Shown here in pieces: positions 32,626-42,495 of a stretch of DNA of 64,000 nt. The notes under the pieces are model-generated. The model ran no database searches. It was not told where the DNA came from and saw only the letters and a program-made list of their open reading frames with translations. Origin of the DNA: Cylicocyclus nassatus (taxonomy: Eukaryota; Nematoda; Chromadorea; Rhabditida; Strongylidae); assembly GCA_958299035.1 (NCBI GenBank), contig CATQJL010000001.1, positions 34,324,780 to 34,388,779 of the forward strand. The letters are read 5' to 3'. A program made the translations under genes and the position numbers. Each line of letters begins with the position of its first letter. Position 1 is the stretch's first letter.

Positions 32626-33221
32626 ATGGCTCTCTACTTCGTACCATCACGCTCCAGTTTCCTCCGTCGAGAACGAGGTTTCCTTGACGATATTCTCGAT
32701 GATATCGACCGCATGGAGGCAGCGATAACACCAATGTTGGCAGCTGTCTCGCATAAAGCGGAAGAATCTGCTGGAAGGCTGAATAAGGTGGGTTCAAACT
32801 TTCTTTATAGTTTTTATACAAGGCATAAATCTCGTCTTTAGGTTGTTGACGATGAATCCAAGCTAGCAATCTCCTTGAATGTTGCGAACTTCAAACCGGA
32901 GGAACTCTCAGTCGATTTGGACGGAAGAATCCTCAAAGTGCAAGGCAAGCAAGAAATCAAGGAGGAGAATGGTTACTCTATAAGGTATGTTAATTTAGCG
33001 CACATAAAACTTTGCAGTCCTCATAATCTCATTTTAGGACTTTCGTTCGACAATGGATGCTTCCTGAAGATGTCGATGTGGAGCAATTTAAATCTACCCT
33101 GACTGAAGATGGTCACCTTGCTTTGGAAGCGCCCAAAATCACGAAGAAATCAACCATCAGAAGCATTCAGATTGAGAAGGCTCCTGCCGCAGTAGCAGAG
33201 AATGGGATCAAGCAACAATGA
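32626..33221 (+). CDS. HSP-16-type small heat-shock protein, type A copy 1 (intact)
   Basis: Three exons: 32626-32787, 32842-32984 (143 bp) and 33038-33221, with GT-AG introns of 54 and 53 bp. The product has 162 residues. The N-terminal region begins MALYFVPSRSSFLRRERGF and holds DDILDDIDRM, an acidic helix. The alpha-crystallin domain spans about residues 57-140: KLAISLNVANFKPEELSVDL, then GKQEIKEENGYS, FVRQWMLPEDVDVE and EDGHLALEAPK. A C-terminal IQI (I-x-I) motif follows at about 147-149. Small HSPs of this family form oligomers that hold heat-denatured proteins in the cytosol. The start is chosen because it follows the TATA box at normal distance and matches the paralogue at 37975. The 3' UTR contains a MITE (33264-33465); AATAAA lies at 33513-33518. 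The middle exon is almost identical in protein to that of the mirror copy. Confidence 0.96.
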
Positions 33222-33263
33222 TTTCCAGTTTGTACATCCAGTATTTTCTAGCTTGCCCCCTTA

Positions 33264-33465
33264 GGCCCCGGACAGACTTCACGCGATTTGATCGTCGCGA
33301 CTGAGTCGCGACGAGACAACTGTTACAACATCATTCCATGCCGATCAACTTGCATTTCGGTTGTGATACTTTTCCAGCCCGAAATTTTTGAATGTGAAAT
33401 GAAAATGAATGAAATGTAAGCGGTTGAGTCGCGACGATCAAATCGCGTGAAGTCTGTCCGGGGCC
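33264..33465. mobile_element. PIF/Harbinger-type MITE, copy 3, in a 3' UTR
   Basis: The ends GGCCCCGGACAGACTTCACG and GTGAAGTCTGTCCGGGGCC have long inverted similarity (AAATCGCGTGAAGTCTGTCC). TTA target duplications lie at 33261-33263 and 33466-33468. It lies between the stop codon (33221) and the poly(A) signal (33513) of the small-HSP gene, so it is probably transcribed with it. Confidence 0.85.
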
Positions 33466-33469
33466 TTAC

Positions 33470-33803
33470 GTGTATTTTTTGTTCTGCCATATTTGTATAC
33501 TATGTAAACTATAATAAACTAATAATATATGTCTGTGTTAAGCATTTGAACAAGCTTTAAACAAACAAACAAACTCCATACATGGCCAACTTGTAGCTCA
33601 GCACTTAAAGCATCAACCGGCGAGCAACCCGGGAGTTACTCGGTGCGGCACTTTTTCTTCTTTCAGAAAAATGTTTTTTTTTTGTTCCTGATTCGTGAAG
33701 TCTTGGAGGATAAAATTGAAAAATTCATATTTTTAAGGCTCCCAAACTGTACCCCGAAAACCCAGTATCTGATATATCGAACTCTACCCTAATTTGTTTT
33801 GTT
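33470..33803. other. 3' flank; possible degenerate tRNA-like sequence
   Basis: At about 33588-33655, TTGTAGCTCAGCACTTAAAGC resembles a pol III A box, but there is no matching B box and no cloverleaf, so it is at best a tRNA or SINE relic. AAACAAACAAAC just before it is a short simple repeat. Confidence 0.25.
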
Positions 33804-34036
33804 AAAGGCAGTGTCTCACCAAGACAAAATAGTGCGGATCGGATGATGTTGCTCCCACCGTGGAAAAGTCTAGACTGAGAAGCTATAACTTGTCCGCGCT
33901 GCTTCCACGGGGCTTTGAAAAACGGGGTTTTTGTGCATTTATGCGATTTTGGACCCGTATTGAGTTAGACGGGACGAAAAGGCTTGCAATGTGCAAAAAT
34001 CTCGACAACCAAATTTTGATGAGACAGTGCCTTCAA
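33804..34036. mobile_element. AAGGCAGTGTC-family short element
   Basis: The ends AAAGGCAGTGTCTCACC and GATGAGACAGTGCCTT form short inverted repeats similar to those of the hairpins at 25386 and 28719. The inside is non-coding. Confidence 0.55.
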
Positions 34037-37000
34037 ATTAGTGTGCTGAATCACAATCATTTTTGAAAGTATCGGAAGTCTGCGTCCGATATGCGACTGC
34101 TAAATTCCATCGTTAATAATTGTGTCAAAAAAGCTTTGGCGAGCTCTGGCGAGCTGTTTGCTCTATCCATTGGTTACTTGAACTTCTTCGCGGAACTATA
34201 AAGATTTGAACAAAAGCGAAAGTTGACTTTGGTAAAAACCGTGTCGTCTATTTTTTGGTAATTTTTTGAGAACTCGTTTTGTTGAAACAACAAGAAAACG
34301 AGAAAAAAACGTTTGGAAGAGCATAAAAAGCATCGAATGCTACCACAATCTTCCATAAACGTTCGTTCCGCGCACTGTGACGCTTGTTGAAAGCGAAACA
34401 TACTTTCGAGACGACCTAATATTTCTGCCTGAGCAGGTTTCAAACGGATAAAGACGTACAAAATGTTAGAAAAATTATCGCATTTATCGCAAACTTTTGA
34501 ACACATATCGGGTTCCTTACATAAGAGCCTCCATATATCCTCTTCGATATATGGGCCAACAAACTTTCTAGTCGATGAACAAGGGTACCTATCAAACGTA
34601 TTTCTTTCTAGTTTGTGTGACCATTGATAGCAGGTTCAGGATGTGGAATTGCTACTGCGATGTCAAAATGCTTCTATCCTCCCAAACGTAGATCAGTAGT
34701 GGGTACCAAAAATTTCCAAAATTTCCACCTAGGCGGGTTTCATAAGCCTTTTTTTTTCAAAAAAAGTTTTTTCATAAACCTTTCTGCGGGAAGGAGAATG
34801 AGCACCACATAAAAGGAGGATGTGGCGTTAGACGTCCGTACATTCTTTGAAACCCTTCAATTTTGCAAGTTAGAAAATTGTATAGATAAATTAGTGAATA
34901 AATAAATTCATGGAACCATTTATTACAACTCAAAGCAAGTCGTACCTCTAGCGTTTCAGTTGTTCTCAATTTTATCGCTTGCAATCATGCTAAAATAGCG
35001 AAATTACCGAAGATAGTACACCAAATCAAAAGGATGTATAAAACAGCACACATTGTTCTAGTTATGTGCCCTAATTGCAAGAGTGCGGGGCACTTTTTTT
35101 GGAAGCGCGGCAGCCCAAAGGATTCCGCGACCAAAGCACCAGGGCTCGGCAGGAGGTGGCTTTTCGAAAAAAATGTGGCTTTTCGAAGAAACTGGAAAAA
35201 ACGAGCCCCTTTGACTTTCTCAAATTTTTACGAAGTTTGCTTTGACCCTAAACCCCAAAGTAAAAATCCTCAAAAAACGAAGCGTCGAATAAAAAAAACG
35301 TTGCAATTTTTGTGTCGTTTTAGCCACAAAAATTGCCACGATATTCCCTTTCCTTTTGTCCCAAAAATTCGGCTTGACGCGGGCGCCAGCTGTGCCAAGC
35401 CCTGCAAAAGACCCTTTAGGCACTGCACTTACCCAAGAAAATTGTGAGCTTGCATGTACCCATGAAAAGTCAAAGACGGGAGCATTTGGTGAAGTGTAAT
35501 AGCAGCTTGGTTGATGAAAATCAAACAAGAACAGGTTCTTCTTCGTAAGCTTTGGAAAATCGCTCAGATTTTGGAAATTGCTTTGAAGCTCTGCTGGGCA
35601 TATCAACGCAAACGGAGGCATCTATTTGAATAGCGCAATTAAGGTTATCCTCAGCAGATTCAAAGCTCTGCAGTTTTAGGAGCACTAACAATGCATTTAC
35701 AATTTAGGACCTTCTTGCATAGGACCTTTCCTTATACAGCACCAAAAAACTGACAAGATAGCATGACGGGCCCTGTTCACTGGCGCTCTGATTCCCGTTG
35801 TATAAAGCGACATTTTTTAACATATCTCAAAATTGAAGAGGAAGCACCGCTGTATTTTTCAGGGTACGACTTTCGATAAGCCATTTCAAGGTATTTGCCT
35901 GAAACAATGATACTACAGAGAGAGAGTTCCGGTCATAGCGTTCATGAAGATACAGCTAAAATCAGGATATTATTCATGTTAAAAAAAAACTGTAGCAAAT
36001 CGAGTCATTTCTTGAGCATTTTACCCTCAAACTAAATCAAAGTGCTTAGGCGCCCTAATTCACTTCGTGCAAATTTTTTTGAACGAGATGGCATTGGACT
36101 CGAAGCGTTTCCTCACTTTCGTACTTCTGTCAAAATTTTTACCGTTCAAACTAGAGCGTCTACAAAATATTTATGCCTGATTCTCACAATGTCGGGGTCA
36201 TTTAATAACTTTTATCGTAATTAGAGAAGGTGTTGAGTACCTCCTGTAGTTTGATAGAGAAAACTGTAGCTGAATTATGACCATATGTCTTAGAAATTTT
36301 AGAGTGGGTCAAAGTAGACCTAATTCACCTTGAAGCTAACAATTGGGTCTACACCAACGCATATTTGTTCAAAGACGTTTGAAAACGGCTAGATCTTATC
36401 TACGAGACTATTCAGTTATCGGAATGCTAGAGCTGTACAAAAAGGACAAAGTCATGGTTGCCTTTTGTGAAAGTCCTACAGAAGTTCCGAATGCTTTTAG
36501 AAATTGTTCATGCTTTAGAGATTTTGTTTTGTAATCTAGCAAACTTGTGAGCAAGACTTCTTGCAGCGACGAAAAAATTGCTGACAAACTTTACAAAGCT
36601 GTCCTAGGGTACTCAAATTTCCTAATATCTTTCATACTAAAAAATTATTGTCTGTCAAAAATATGGAAAGGTTAGCTATGGTACTATTGGTTATTACTTC
36701 AAAAAGGTGAAATAGTTGGGAGAGAAAAGCAAAGTAATAAAAAATCTTTGAGCTTTTTCACGCTTTATGATCTCAATGGTGCTACCTTTACCCTATTCAG
36801 GCGCAGTGTTTGTGAGGCCCTGAAACGGTATTCAATTCTGTACCATCTCTTATAGACATCGTCTTACACCCCTGGAAGTACTTCTTCAAATTCTACTTTA
36901 TCTTATTTACTTTCCTCCCACAGTTTCTTCTTTTCAGCTGTCTGTTCATCTAATCTTTGGGGGCAAAGCACTTTCTACAGCATCTACTCGCTTAAAAATT

Positions 37001-37224
37001 AGATCTGTTCTGTTTTGTTGAGGCTTTCCAAAGGTTTGCATCAGATTTGAGGAAGCGGAATAATAGTGTGAGAGTTCCTCGCATGACTTATACAGCAATA
37101 AATGTGTATAAATTGCCTTTCTAGTATTTCATACTTTTACGGAATGACTGGCAAAGAATTTGTATGGCTGTGTTTTAGGAGAACTTGCTCTTTTGCTAGG
37201 CTTAACGACTCTAGACACTAAGTG
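34037..37224. other. axis of the mirrored heat-shock cluster; no recognisable gene
   Basis: The region lies between the two type-A genes. Open frames (for example 34174-34506 minus, 35034-35447 plus and 35220-35621 minus) overlap on opposite strands and carry no motif or splice support. No inverted continuation of the gene duplication was seen here by eye. Confidence 0.4.
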
Positions 37225-37351
37225 TTTATTTAAGTGTTTGAAACATATACATAAAGATTTATATACATACGCGCAATTATGGTAATTATGGTCAAACAAA
37301 TAAGTAGAGAACAAGAAAAGGGGAGACAAGGTATACAAATGAGATCAGAGA

Positions 37352-37975
37352 TTATTGCTGATGATTTTCGTTTCCCTTTACGGCAGCGGGCACCTTTTCT
37401 ATCTGGATGCTTCTTGTGGTTGGCGATTTCTTCGTGATTTTGGGAGCTTCCAGGGCAAGGTGACCATCTTCAGTTAGAGAGGATTTGAGTTGCTCAACAT
37501 CGACGTTATCAGGAAGCATCCACTGTCGAACAAAGGATCTAGAATTAGAGATGTAAAATTTTACGAAACCAGGATCTAGAATTAGAGATGTAAAATTTTA
37601 GCTTTACAAACTTGACCTACCTCATAGAATAACCATTCTCCTCCTTGATTTCCTGTTTACCTTGCACTTTGAGAATTCTTCCATCCAGATCGACTGATAG
37701 CTCTTCTGGTTTGAAGTTTGCGACATTCAAAGAGATGGCTAGCTTGGAATCGTCATCAGTAACCTAAAAACGACTTTTTTTGATAGTTCTGAGAATACTG
37801 GAAAAATCTGTAAGCTTACCTTTGCCAATTTTCCAGCAGAATCCCCTTGTTGATGCGAAACAGCTGTGAGCATTGGTACTATTGCAAACTCGATACGGTC
37901 GATGTCTTCAAAAATACTGTCGAAAAGGCCTCGACGAGCGAATCGTGATTGTGGTGGAAGGAAGTAGAGAGCCAT
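37352..37975 (-). CDS. HSP-16-type small heat-shock protein, type A copy 2 (intact)
   Basis: Exons 37975-37820, 37763-37621 (143 bp) and 37538-37352 with introns of 56 and 82 bp; 161 residues. It begins MALYFLPPQSRFARRGLFD and includes SIFEDIDRIEF. The core domain matches the copy at 32626 almost residue for residue (KLAISLNVANFKPEELSVDL; RQWMLPDNVDVEQLKSS; EDGHLALEAPK), and the tail keeps the IQI motif. An in-frame upstream Met at 37996 exists, but the start used here matches the paralogue and lies at the usual distance from the TATA box. Intron 2 is long because its 3' end, including the splice acceptor, is duplicated (37-bp period). The minus-strand poly(A) signal is at about 37225-37230. 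It is divergent from the locus at 39654. Confidence 0.95.
37534..37600 (-). repeat. 37-bp tandem duplication containing a splice acceptor
   Basis: AGGATCTAGAATTAGAGATG begins at 37534 and again at 37571. Read on the minus strand, each copy supplies CTCTAATTCTAG|ATCC. Use of the upstream acceptor would add 37 nt and shift the frame. Confidence 0.8.
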
Positions 37976-38028
37976 AGCGTTAAAAGCACAGAACAACTAG
38001 GCTGGTGCTGAACCCAGGCGCAGCTGTC

Positions 38029-38038
38029 TTTATATAGC
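38029..38038 (-). promoter_or_regulatory. TATA box of the gene at 37975
   Basis: Minus strand GGCTATATAA, 54-63 bp upstream of the ATG. Confidence 0.75.
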
Positions 38039-38057
38039 CAGTCGCGACTTCTTCTAC

Positions 38058-38090
38058 GAAGGTTCCCGAGATTTCGCGAATATTCGCGAT
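38058..38090 (-). promoter_or_regulatory. extended heat-shock element, seven units
   Basis: The plus strand reads GAAggTTCccGAGatTTC and then gcGAAtaTTCgcGAt: seven alternating units at 5-bp pitch, of which five are perfect. It is the longest array in the window. Confidence 0.9.
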
Positions 38091-38132
38091 GCGCCGCTGT
38101 TCCCATCGTAAACAGCGCGTGCCACGCCCCTA

Positions 38133-38145
38133 TTCGCGAACGTTC
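38133..38145 (-). promoter_or_regulatory. heat-shock element, three units
   Basis: TTCgcGAAcgTTC, identical to the distal element at 30994-31006. Confidence 0.85.
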
Positions 38146-38149
38146 TGCT

Positions 38150-39480
38150 GATGCAGCAATGCACGCTCGGGTATACTAGGTATGCAAGCGGAAGTGTTAA
38201 TTTGAACTTTCTCAAGACGCAATAACTGTAAAGTTTTCCAGAAGACATTTATTAAGTCACTGAGGGAACATAAAACACATCACGGAATGTTTCATCCCAT
38301 AGGAAATGTCGAATTGTGCGATGCTTCCTGGTATTTGCTTTCTGTAGATCTTTCATCGTAGGAAACAGAACATCAAAAAATCTAGAAATTTTTGAGACAA
38401 GTACTGGTAGGTATCGTCATATGTTGACTGACTTGTTCACAGCAAAGACTTTGCGCCTTCAAGGCTTTAATCAAGGAAATACATGGGGATCTTTGCTCCT
38501 TGGGAGCTTCCGTTGGAAACTCTTTAATGTTCTAAAATTTGTTTTGTAACGAGCAGTGTAGAGTTGTTTGCATATTCAGATACCTGGATTATCTGTGGCA
38601 ATGAAGGCCATAATGCTTACCTACCCAACAGCTGAGCTGCTCTATTTGTAGAGGAAAAAGATAGCTGATTTTGACCAAAAGAGCGACTAAATCCCTATTT
38701 TAGCTCAGTTCTCAACGCTCCTTGAACCAGTAAAATTTGCGAGTAAAGAAGCAAAGTGAAGAGGATTTGTAAATTTTATTTATAAATAGGTGAGGCTAGT
38801 TCAAATGCTTGGGGCAAAATTGGGCTATTTGAAGGTTTTTTGTAAAGCATGGTGAAGTACAGGGACATCCAAAATATTTGATCATCATAATACCTCTCTA
38901 ATGCCTTTCGTCAACCTTTATTTATCATTTTCTAGAGCTCAACATTTATGTAAAACAACCTCTGATTTTCCTTGGTTATTTGAGTAATAAATCTTCCTAG
39001 AGTGTTCTGCACTATCGAGAGTTTTTCTAGTCAAGTAATTTCCACTGATTTGATTTACGAGATTTACGAGATTGCATTTTACCGTAGAGCTTTGTAAAAA
39101 AAATTATGTCAGGTATAAGGAGCGAAAGTATTTCCGAATTTCCAAGAATTTTATCACTTCATCCACATAGCTTTATAAACCTGAAAATAATCCTTTGGAA
39201 ACGCACATCCAAAAGCTATTTAACAAAATGTTAAAAATATTCTGGATTTGAAATTTATGTCAACTGCACAACGCCAACATTTTGGGAGTTTTTAACATTA
39301 TCCTAAAGTAACGAAGAACGATCAAAGCGTTCTTTCTGAACTCTGAATGTTTTTAGCCAGCTCTACAGGCTCCCGAAGTTTGAACAAAAACATCAAGACG
39401 GTATATATAAAAGACTAAAGTTATCCTATATTTTAATTATGGTATCTTTGTTATGCTGCACTTTCTGTGACTCATCAAAA
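38150..39480. other. divergent intergenic region, no recognisable gene
   Basis: Between the second divergent small-HSP pair. No exon, hairpin or repeat is supported; the frame at 38316-38549 has no motif. Confidence 0.35.
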
Positions 39481-39490
39481 CGATGACCTG

Positions 39491-39511
39491 TTCGAGAAGA
39501 ACATTCGCGAA
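39491..39511 (+). promoter_or_regulatory. heat-shock element (distal)
   Basis: TTCgaGAA followed directly by GAAcaTTCgcGAA, the latter a perfect trimer. Confidence 0.88.
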
Positions 39512-39560
39512 GGGGCGGGCATGCCGTTGTTTATAAAAGCGTCGCGGGGTGCCCTCTGCG

Positions 39561-39573
39561 GAACATTCGCGAA
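39561..39573 (+). promoter_or_regulatory. heat-shock element (proximal)
   Basis: GAAcaTTCgcGAA, a perfect trimer 26 bp before the TATA-like ATATAAG at 39600-39606. Confidence 0.9.
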
Positions 39574-39653
39574 TAATCGCGGCCGGGTCAGCGAACCTAA
39601 TATAAGAGTAGCTGATCACCCAAGCAGCAGCTCATACCGTACGTGAATCCGCT

Positions 39654-40210
39654 ATGTCGCTCTCGCTCTGGCAAGTTCCTCTCATGGTGGATTATCTCAT
39701 GGACGATTGCTTCCACAAGATGAATCGCAGCATCTTCCCTTATTGGAGGAATGCTGACCATTCCATGCTGCATGTTGGCAATGACACTCAAAAGGCAGGT
39801 TTCACCTTCTAGGTTACTATGGTGTTTAGATGTTGACTTGCCCTGTTCAGGTAATCGACGATGACAAAAAATTCGCTGTTTCACTCAATGTCTCACATTT
39901 TCGCCCTGAAGACTTGAAGGTGCACCTCGATGGCAGGGAACTGACAGTTGAAGGAAAGCAAGAACACAAGGGTGAAAACAGCTACATTCACAGGTGAGAA
40001 AACATTCATTATCTTCTTTTTCTTTAAATCCATGTTCCTCATTATAGGTCGTTCATACGCAAATGAACACTTCCGGAAAACGTAGATTTGGAATCTGTGC
40101 GTACGCAGCTCAGCGATAAAGGACACCTCTGCGTTGAAGCTCCCAAGGCAGATCCGGAGAGACCTAATAGAAGGAACATTCCGATTATGGCTGCTTCATC
40201 GAAAATCTAG
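39654..40210 (+). pseudogene. HSP-16-type small heat-shock protein, type B copy 2, nonsense mutation in exon 3
   Basis: Exons 39654-39794, 39851-39993 (143 bp) and 40048-40210. Exon 1 (MSLSLWQVPLMVDYLMDDC; later SIFPYWRNADHSMLHVGND) is open. Exon 2 encodes FAVSLNVSHFRPEDLKVHLD and GRELTVEGKQEHKGENSYIH. In exon 3 the sequence SFIRK is followed by TGA at 40064-40066, exactly where every sibling has TGG (Trp of RxWxLP). The rest is perfectly in frame to NIPIM and a TAG. Translation would stop inside the alpha-crystallin domain. The first intron starts with GC (AAG|GCAGGT), whereas the sister copy has GT, so splicing may also be weakened. AATAAA lies at 40508-40513. The promoter elements look intact. 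Confidence 0.9.
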
Positions 40211-40513
40211 ACTTTGTTGTCCGAATCAAGTTCTGCAGTAGTCAATCTAATCATCCAACAACAATTACTCAAACTACTTAACCGATTAGTGCAGTAGTAT
40301 AATGTGTCCTTCAAATATGTAATGGAGGCTTTTTCTAATTTTACGTGGTCTTTTCTAATATGCATACTTATTCGCATTCCTTTTCGCATACGGATTATAC
40401 CCAGCCATTTCTGTTATCGTCTCAGGTGCTCGCCTATACTATTACCCTTCCTCAACCTTTTTCGTTTCATTGTACGTATTTTCGAGCTGTTAGTGTACTA
40501 GACTGTAAATAAA

Positions 40514-42020
40514 ATGTATTGTCAAATCTGTTCTGCATACGGTTGTCAAAAGCGTGAGTTCCGTACTCGTAATCGACGGCGACTAGAATGAAAAGCGAAG
40601 AGAAAAGCTTAGAAAACTTAGTGTCGCTAAAATAGCCATTTCCAATAAGCTCTGAAAATCTTTTTGCGTGAAAGATTCTTCAAAAAATTACGAAGATACA
40701 CTTAAGCTTATGATGATATCACATATAATGAAGACCTCCGACCGTTTTAAGTTTTTTTTTTTGATTTGAGAGATTTTAGGTAGAACTGGTGATCAATGAA
40801 CTGTCCTTACATCTACTTGCTGCAACCAGCTTTATTTTCATAGTGTTTAGCCATGCTAGGCTCCGGTTTGCAGTCATGTATGTACGTAGATTCATCTACC
40901 ATACACCTAGATCCCGCTGCCCTAGAACGCTCGAACAGCGTTTAGTGTATATATTTAGCACCTAATTCATGTAGTCCGTGTACTGCTGGCACCTAGTTAG
41001 TAGCGTAACATGTCGCACTACATATTTTGCAAATGATCCCATGTGGCGTAGATCAAAGGTTGCGACTGTTATTGTTAGAAACTTGTTTTCCAAAAGACAT
41101 CAAAAAAAGTTCCGCATTTTACCTAGGCACATGATTTCGCGATTTTTCAAACTTTTGAAGGACCCGTAAGTTATTTTTTGAAGAGGTAATACTGGTAGAA
41201 TTTTGACCCAGTACCGCTTTGCGCGAGACCATTAAAAGAGCGGCTAGTCCTCATGCAATAGCTGGAACTCGACGCAAGTCGTTTGCCAAATATGGGGGTC
41301 TGCTTTGGGGACGATCATCTCAGCCGCAACTGCACCATCTGCGCTGCTCGTTGGCATTATCTTCGACTAAAAAAATCAGTTTCCACTTGCGATTTCCTGG
41401 CGTCCAAATTTGCCTAAACGCTGCCTTTAAGTTTCAGCATTTCTTTTTTAGAACTTCACGACCCAAATTCTGCTTTTTGGGACTAATCTAAGGAGAGTGA
41501 AGTACATGGGTGAAGGGATAGGAAGTCCTTGGAGAGGAGAGTGACTCATTCTCGCAGCATTATGTTCATGCAGCTTCTCCTAGGAGAGATTTCAGTTACA
41601 GCTAACGTTGTTTTGTTCGGCAGTTTTGACAAATACCGGCGTTCAAACGTTTAAAAATGATGTCCGTCAACCTATTCGACTTGTTTGCGAATCTGCCTCA
41701 AATATAGGCAAGGTAAGCAAATAGGAACTAGAACTGTTCATGTGGAAACTGCCACAACTGAAGCTTTCCGTCAGCATCTTGTATAAGTGAATGCGTAGAG
41801 CTATGTAGGCAACATGGGACTTATACAAAAATTCTCCAACTATTATTCAAAGGATCAGAGACGATTTCTTGCAACAGAGAAAAGCGCATATACTTTGAGT
41901 AAATCGTAGAGTGCAAAATTTACAAGTTTGGTCCAATCAGATTTTACACGGTTTTGGTGAGAAGTGTTGAATATCTTGATCACTTGCGAGTCGTAAGAGC
42001 GAGTTTGAGAGATAACCTAC
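40514..42020. other. no recognisable gene
   Basis: A half-element end of the AAGGCAGCGT family (AAACGCTGCCTTTAAG, about 41416-41431) is the only structured feature. Open frames at 40978-41169 and 41219-41491 are unsupported. Confidence 0.35.
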
Positions 42021-42022
42021 TT

Positions 42023-42495
42023 ACAAGGGAAGGAAGGTTGGTCGAAGTGAACATTCAGAATGAGATGTATACCGTTTTATAGAGTTTGAAACGCTGATTC
42101 CAACTCTTCCTTCGCTATCTGCTACGGACTTCTGCGCGAGGAGTTATGAAGGGTTTAGTGAGTAAAAAGTTAAATGCAAGATTAATGTATAATCAGTCGT
42201 AACATTTTTTCTAGGGCTTGAGAGGTAGTTGGGTCACTCGATGCAATGGATATTCTTGTTTTAAATACACCAACTCGCTGCTGCCTCATTCGAACGTTAA
42301 GAAAAGGTTACGAGTGATTTTGTACTAGTTTTGCAATCAAATTTTTACTCACAAAAACCTTTATAACTCCTCGCGCAGAAGCCCACAGCAGGTAGCAAAG
42401 ATAGATTTGGATTCAGCGTTACAAACTCTACAAGACAGTATACATTTCATCTTAGAAGGCCACTTCGACCAACCTTCCTTTCCTTGTTAGTCAGG
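42023..42495. repeat. foldback element related to the inner hairpin at 14.4-14.9 kb
   Basis: Left arm 42023-42170 (GGGAAGGAAGGTTGGTCGAA, AACGCTGATTCC, CGCGAGGAGTTATGAAGG) and right arm 42345-42495 are inverted copies. The words match those of 14395-14880. Confidence 0.65.

Noticed and set aside
33588..33655. tRNA gene starting TTGTAGCTCAGC
   Set aside because: Only an A-box-like word is present; no B box or cloverleaf can be formed.
35034..35621. 137- and 133-residue frames on opposite strands between the type-A genes
   Set aside because: They overlap each other antisense, have no motifs and no splice sites in phase.
37973..37996. Alternative upstream start for the small-HSP gene at 37975
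   Set aside because: The seven extra residues are not found in the paralogue and the downstream ATG aligns exactly with its start.
40064..40066. TGA in the small-HSP exon as selenocysteine or programmed readthrough
   Set aside because: The position is an invariant tryptophan (TGG) in all siblings; a single G-to-A change explains it. No sign of a selenocysteine context in the family.
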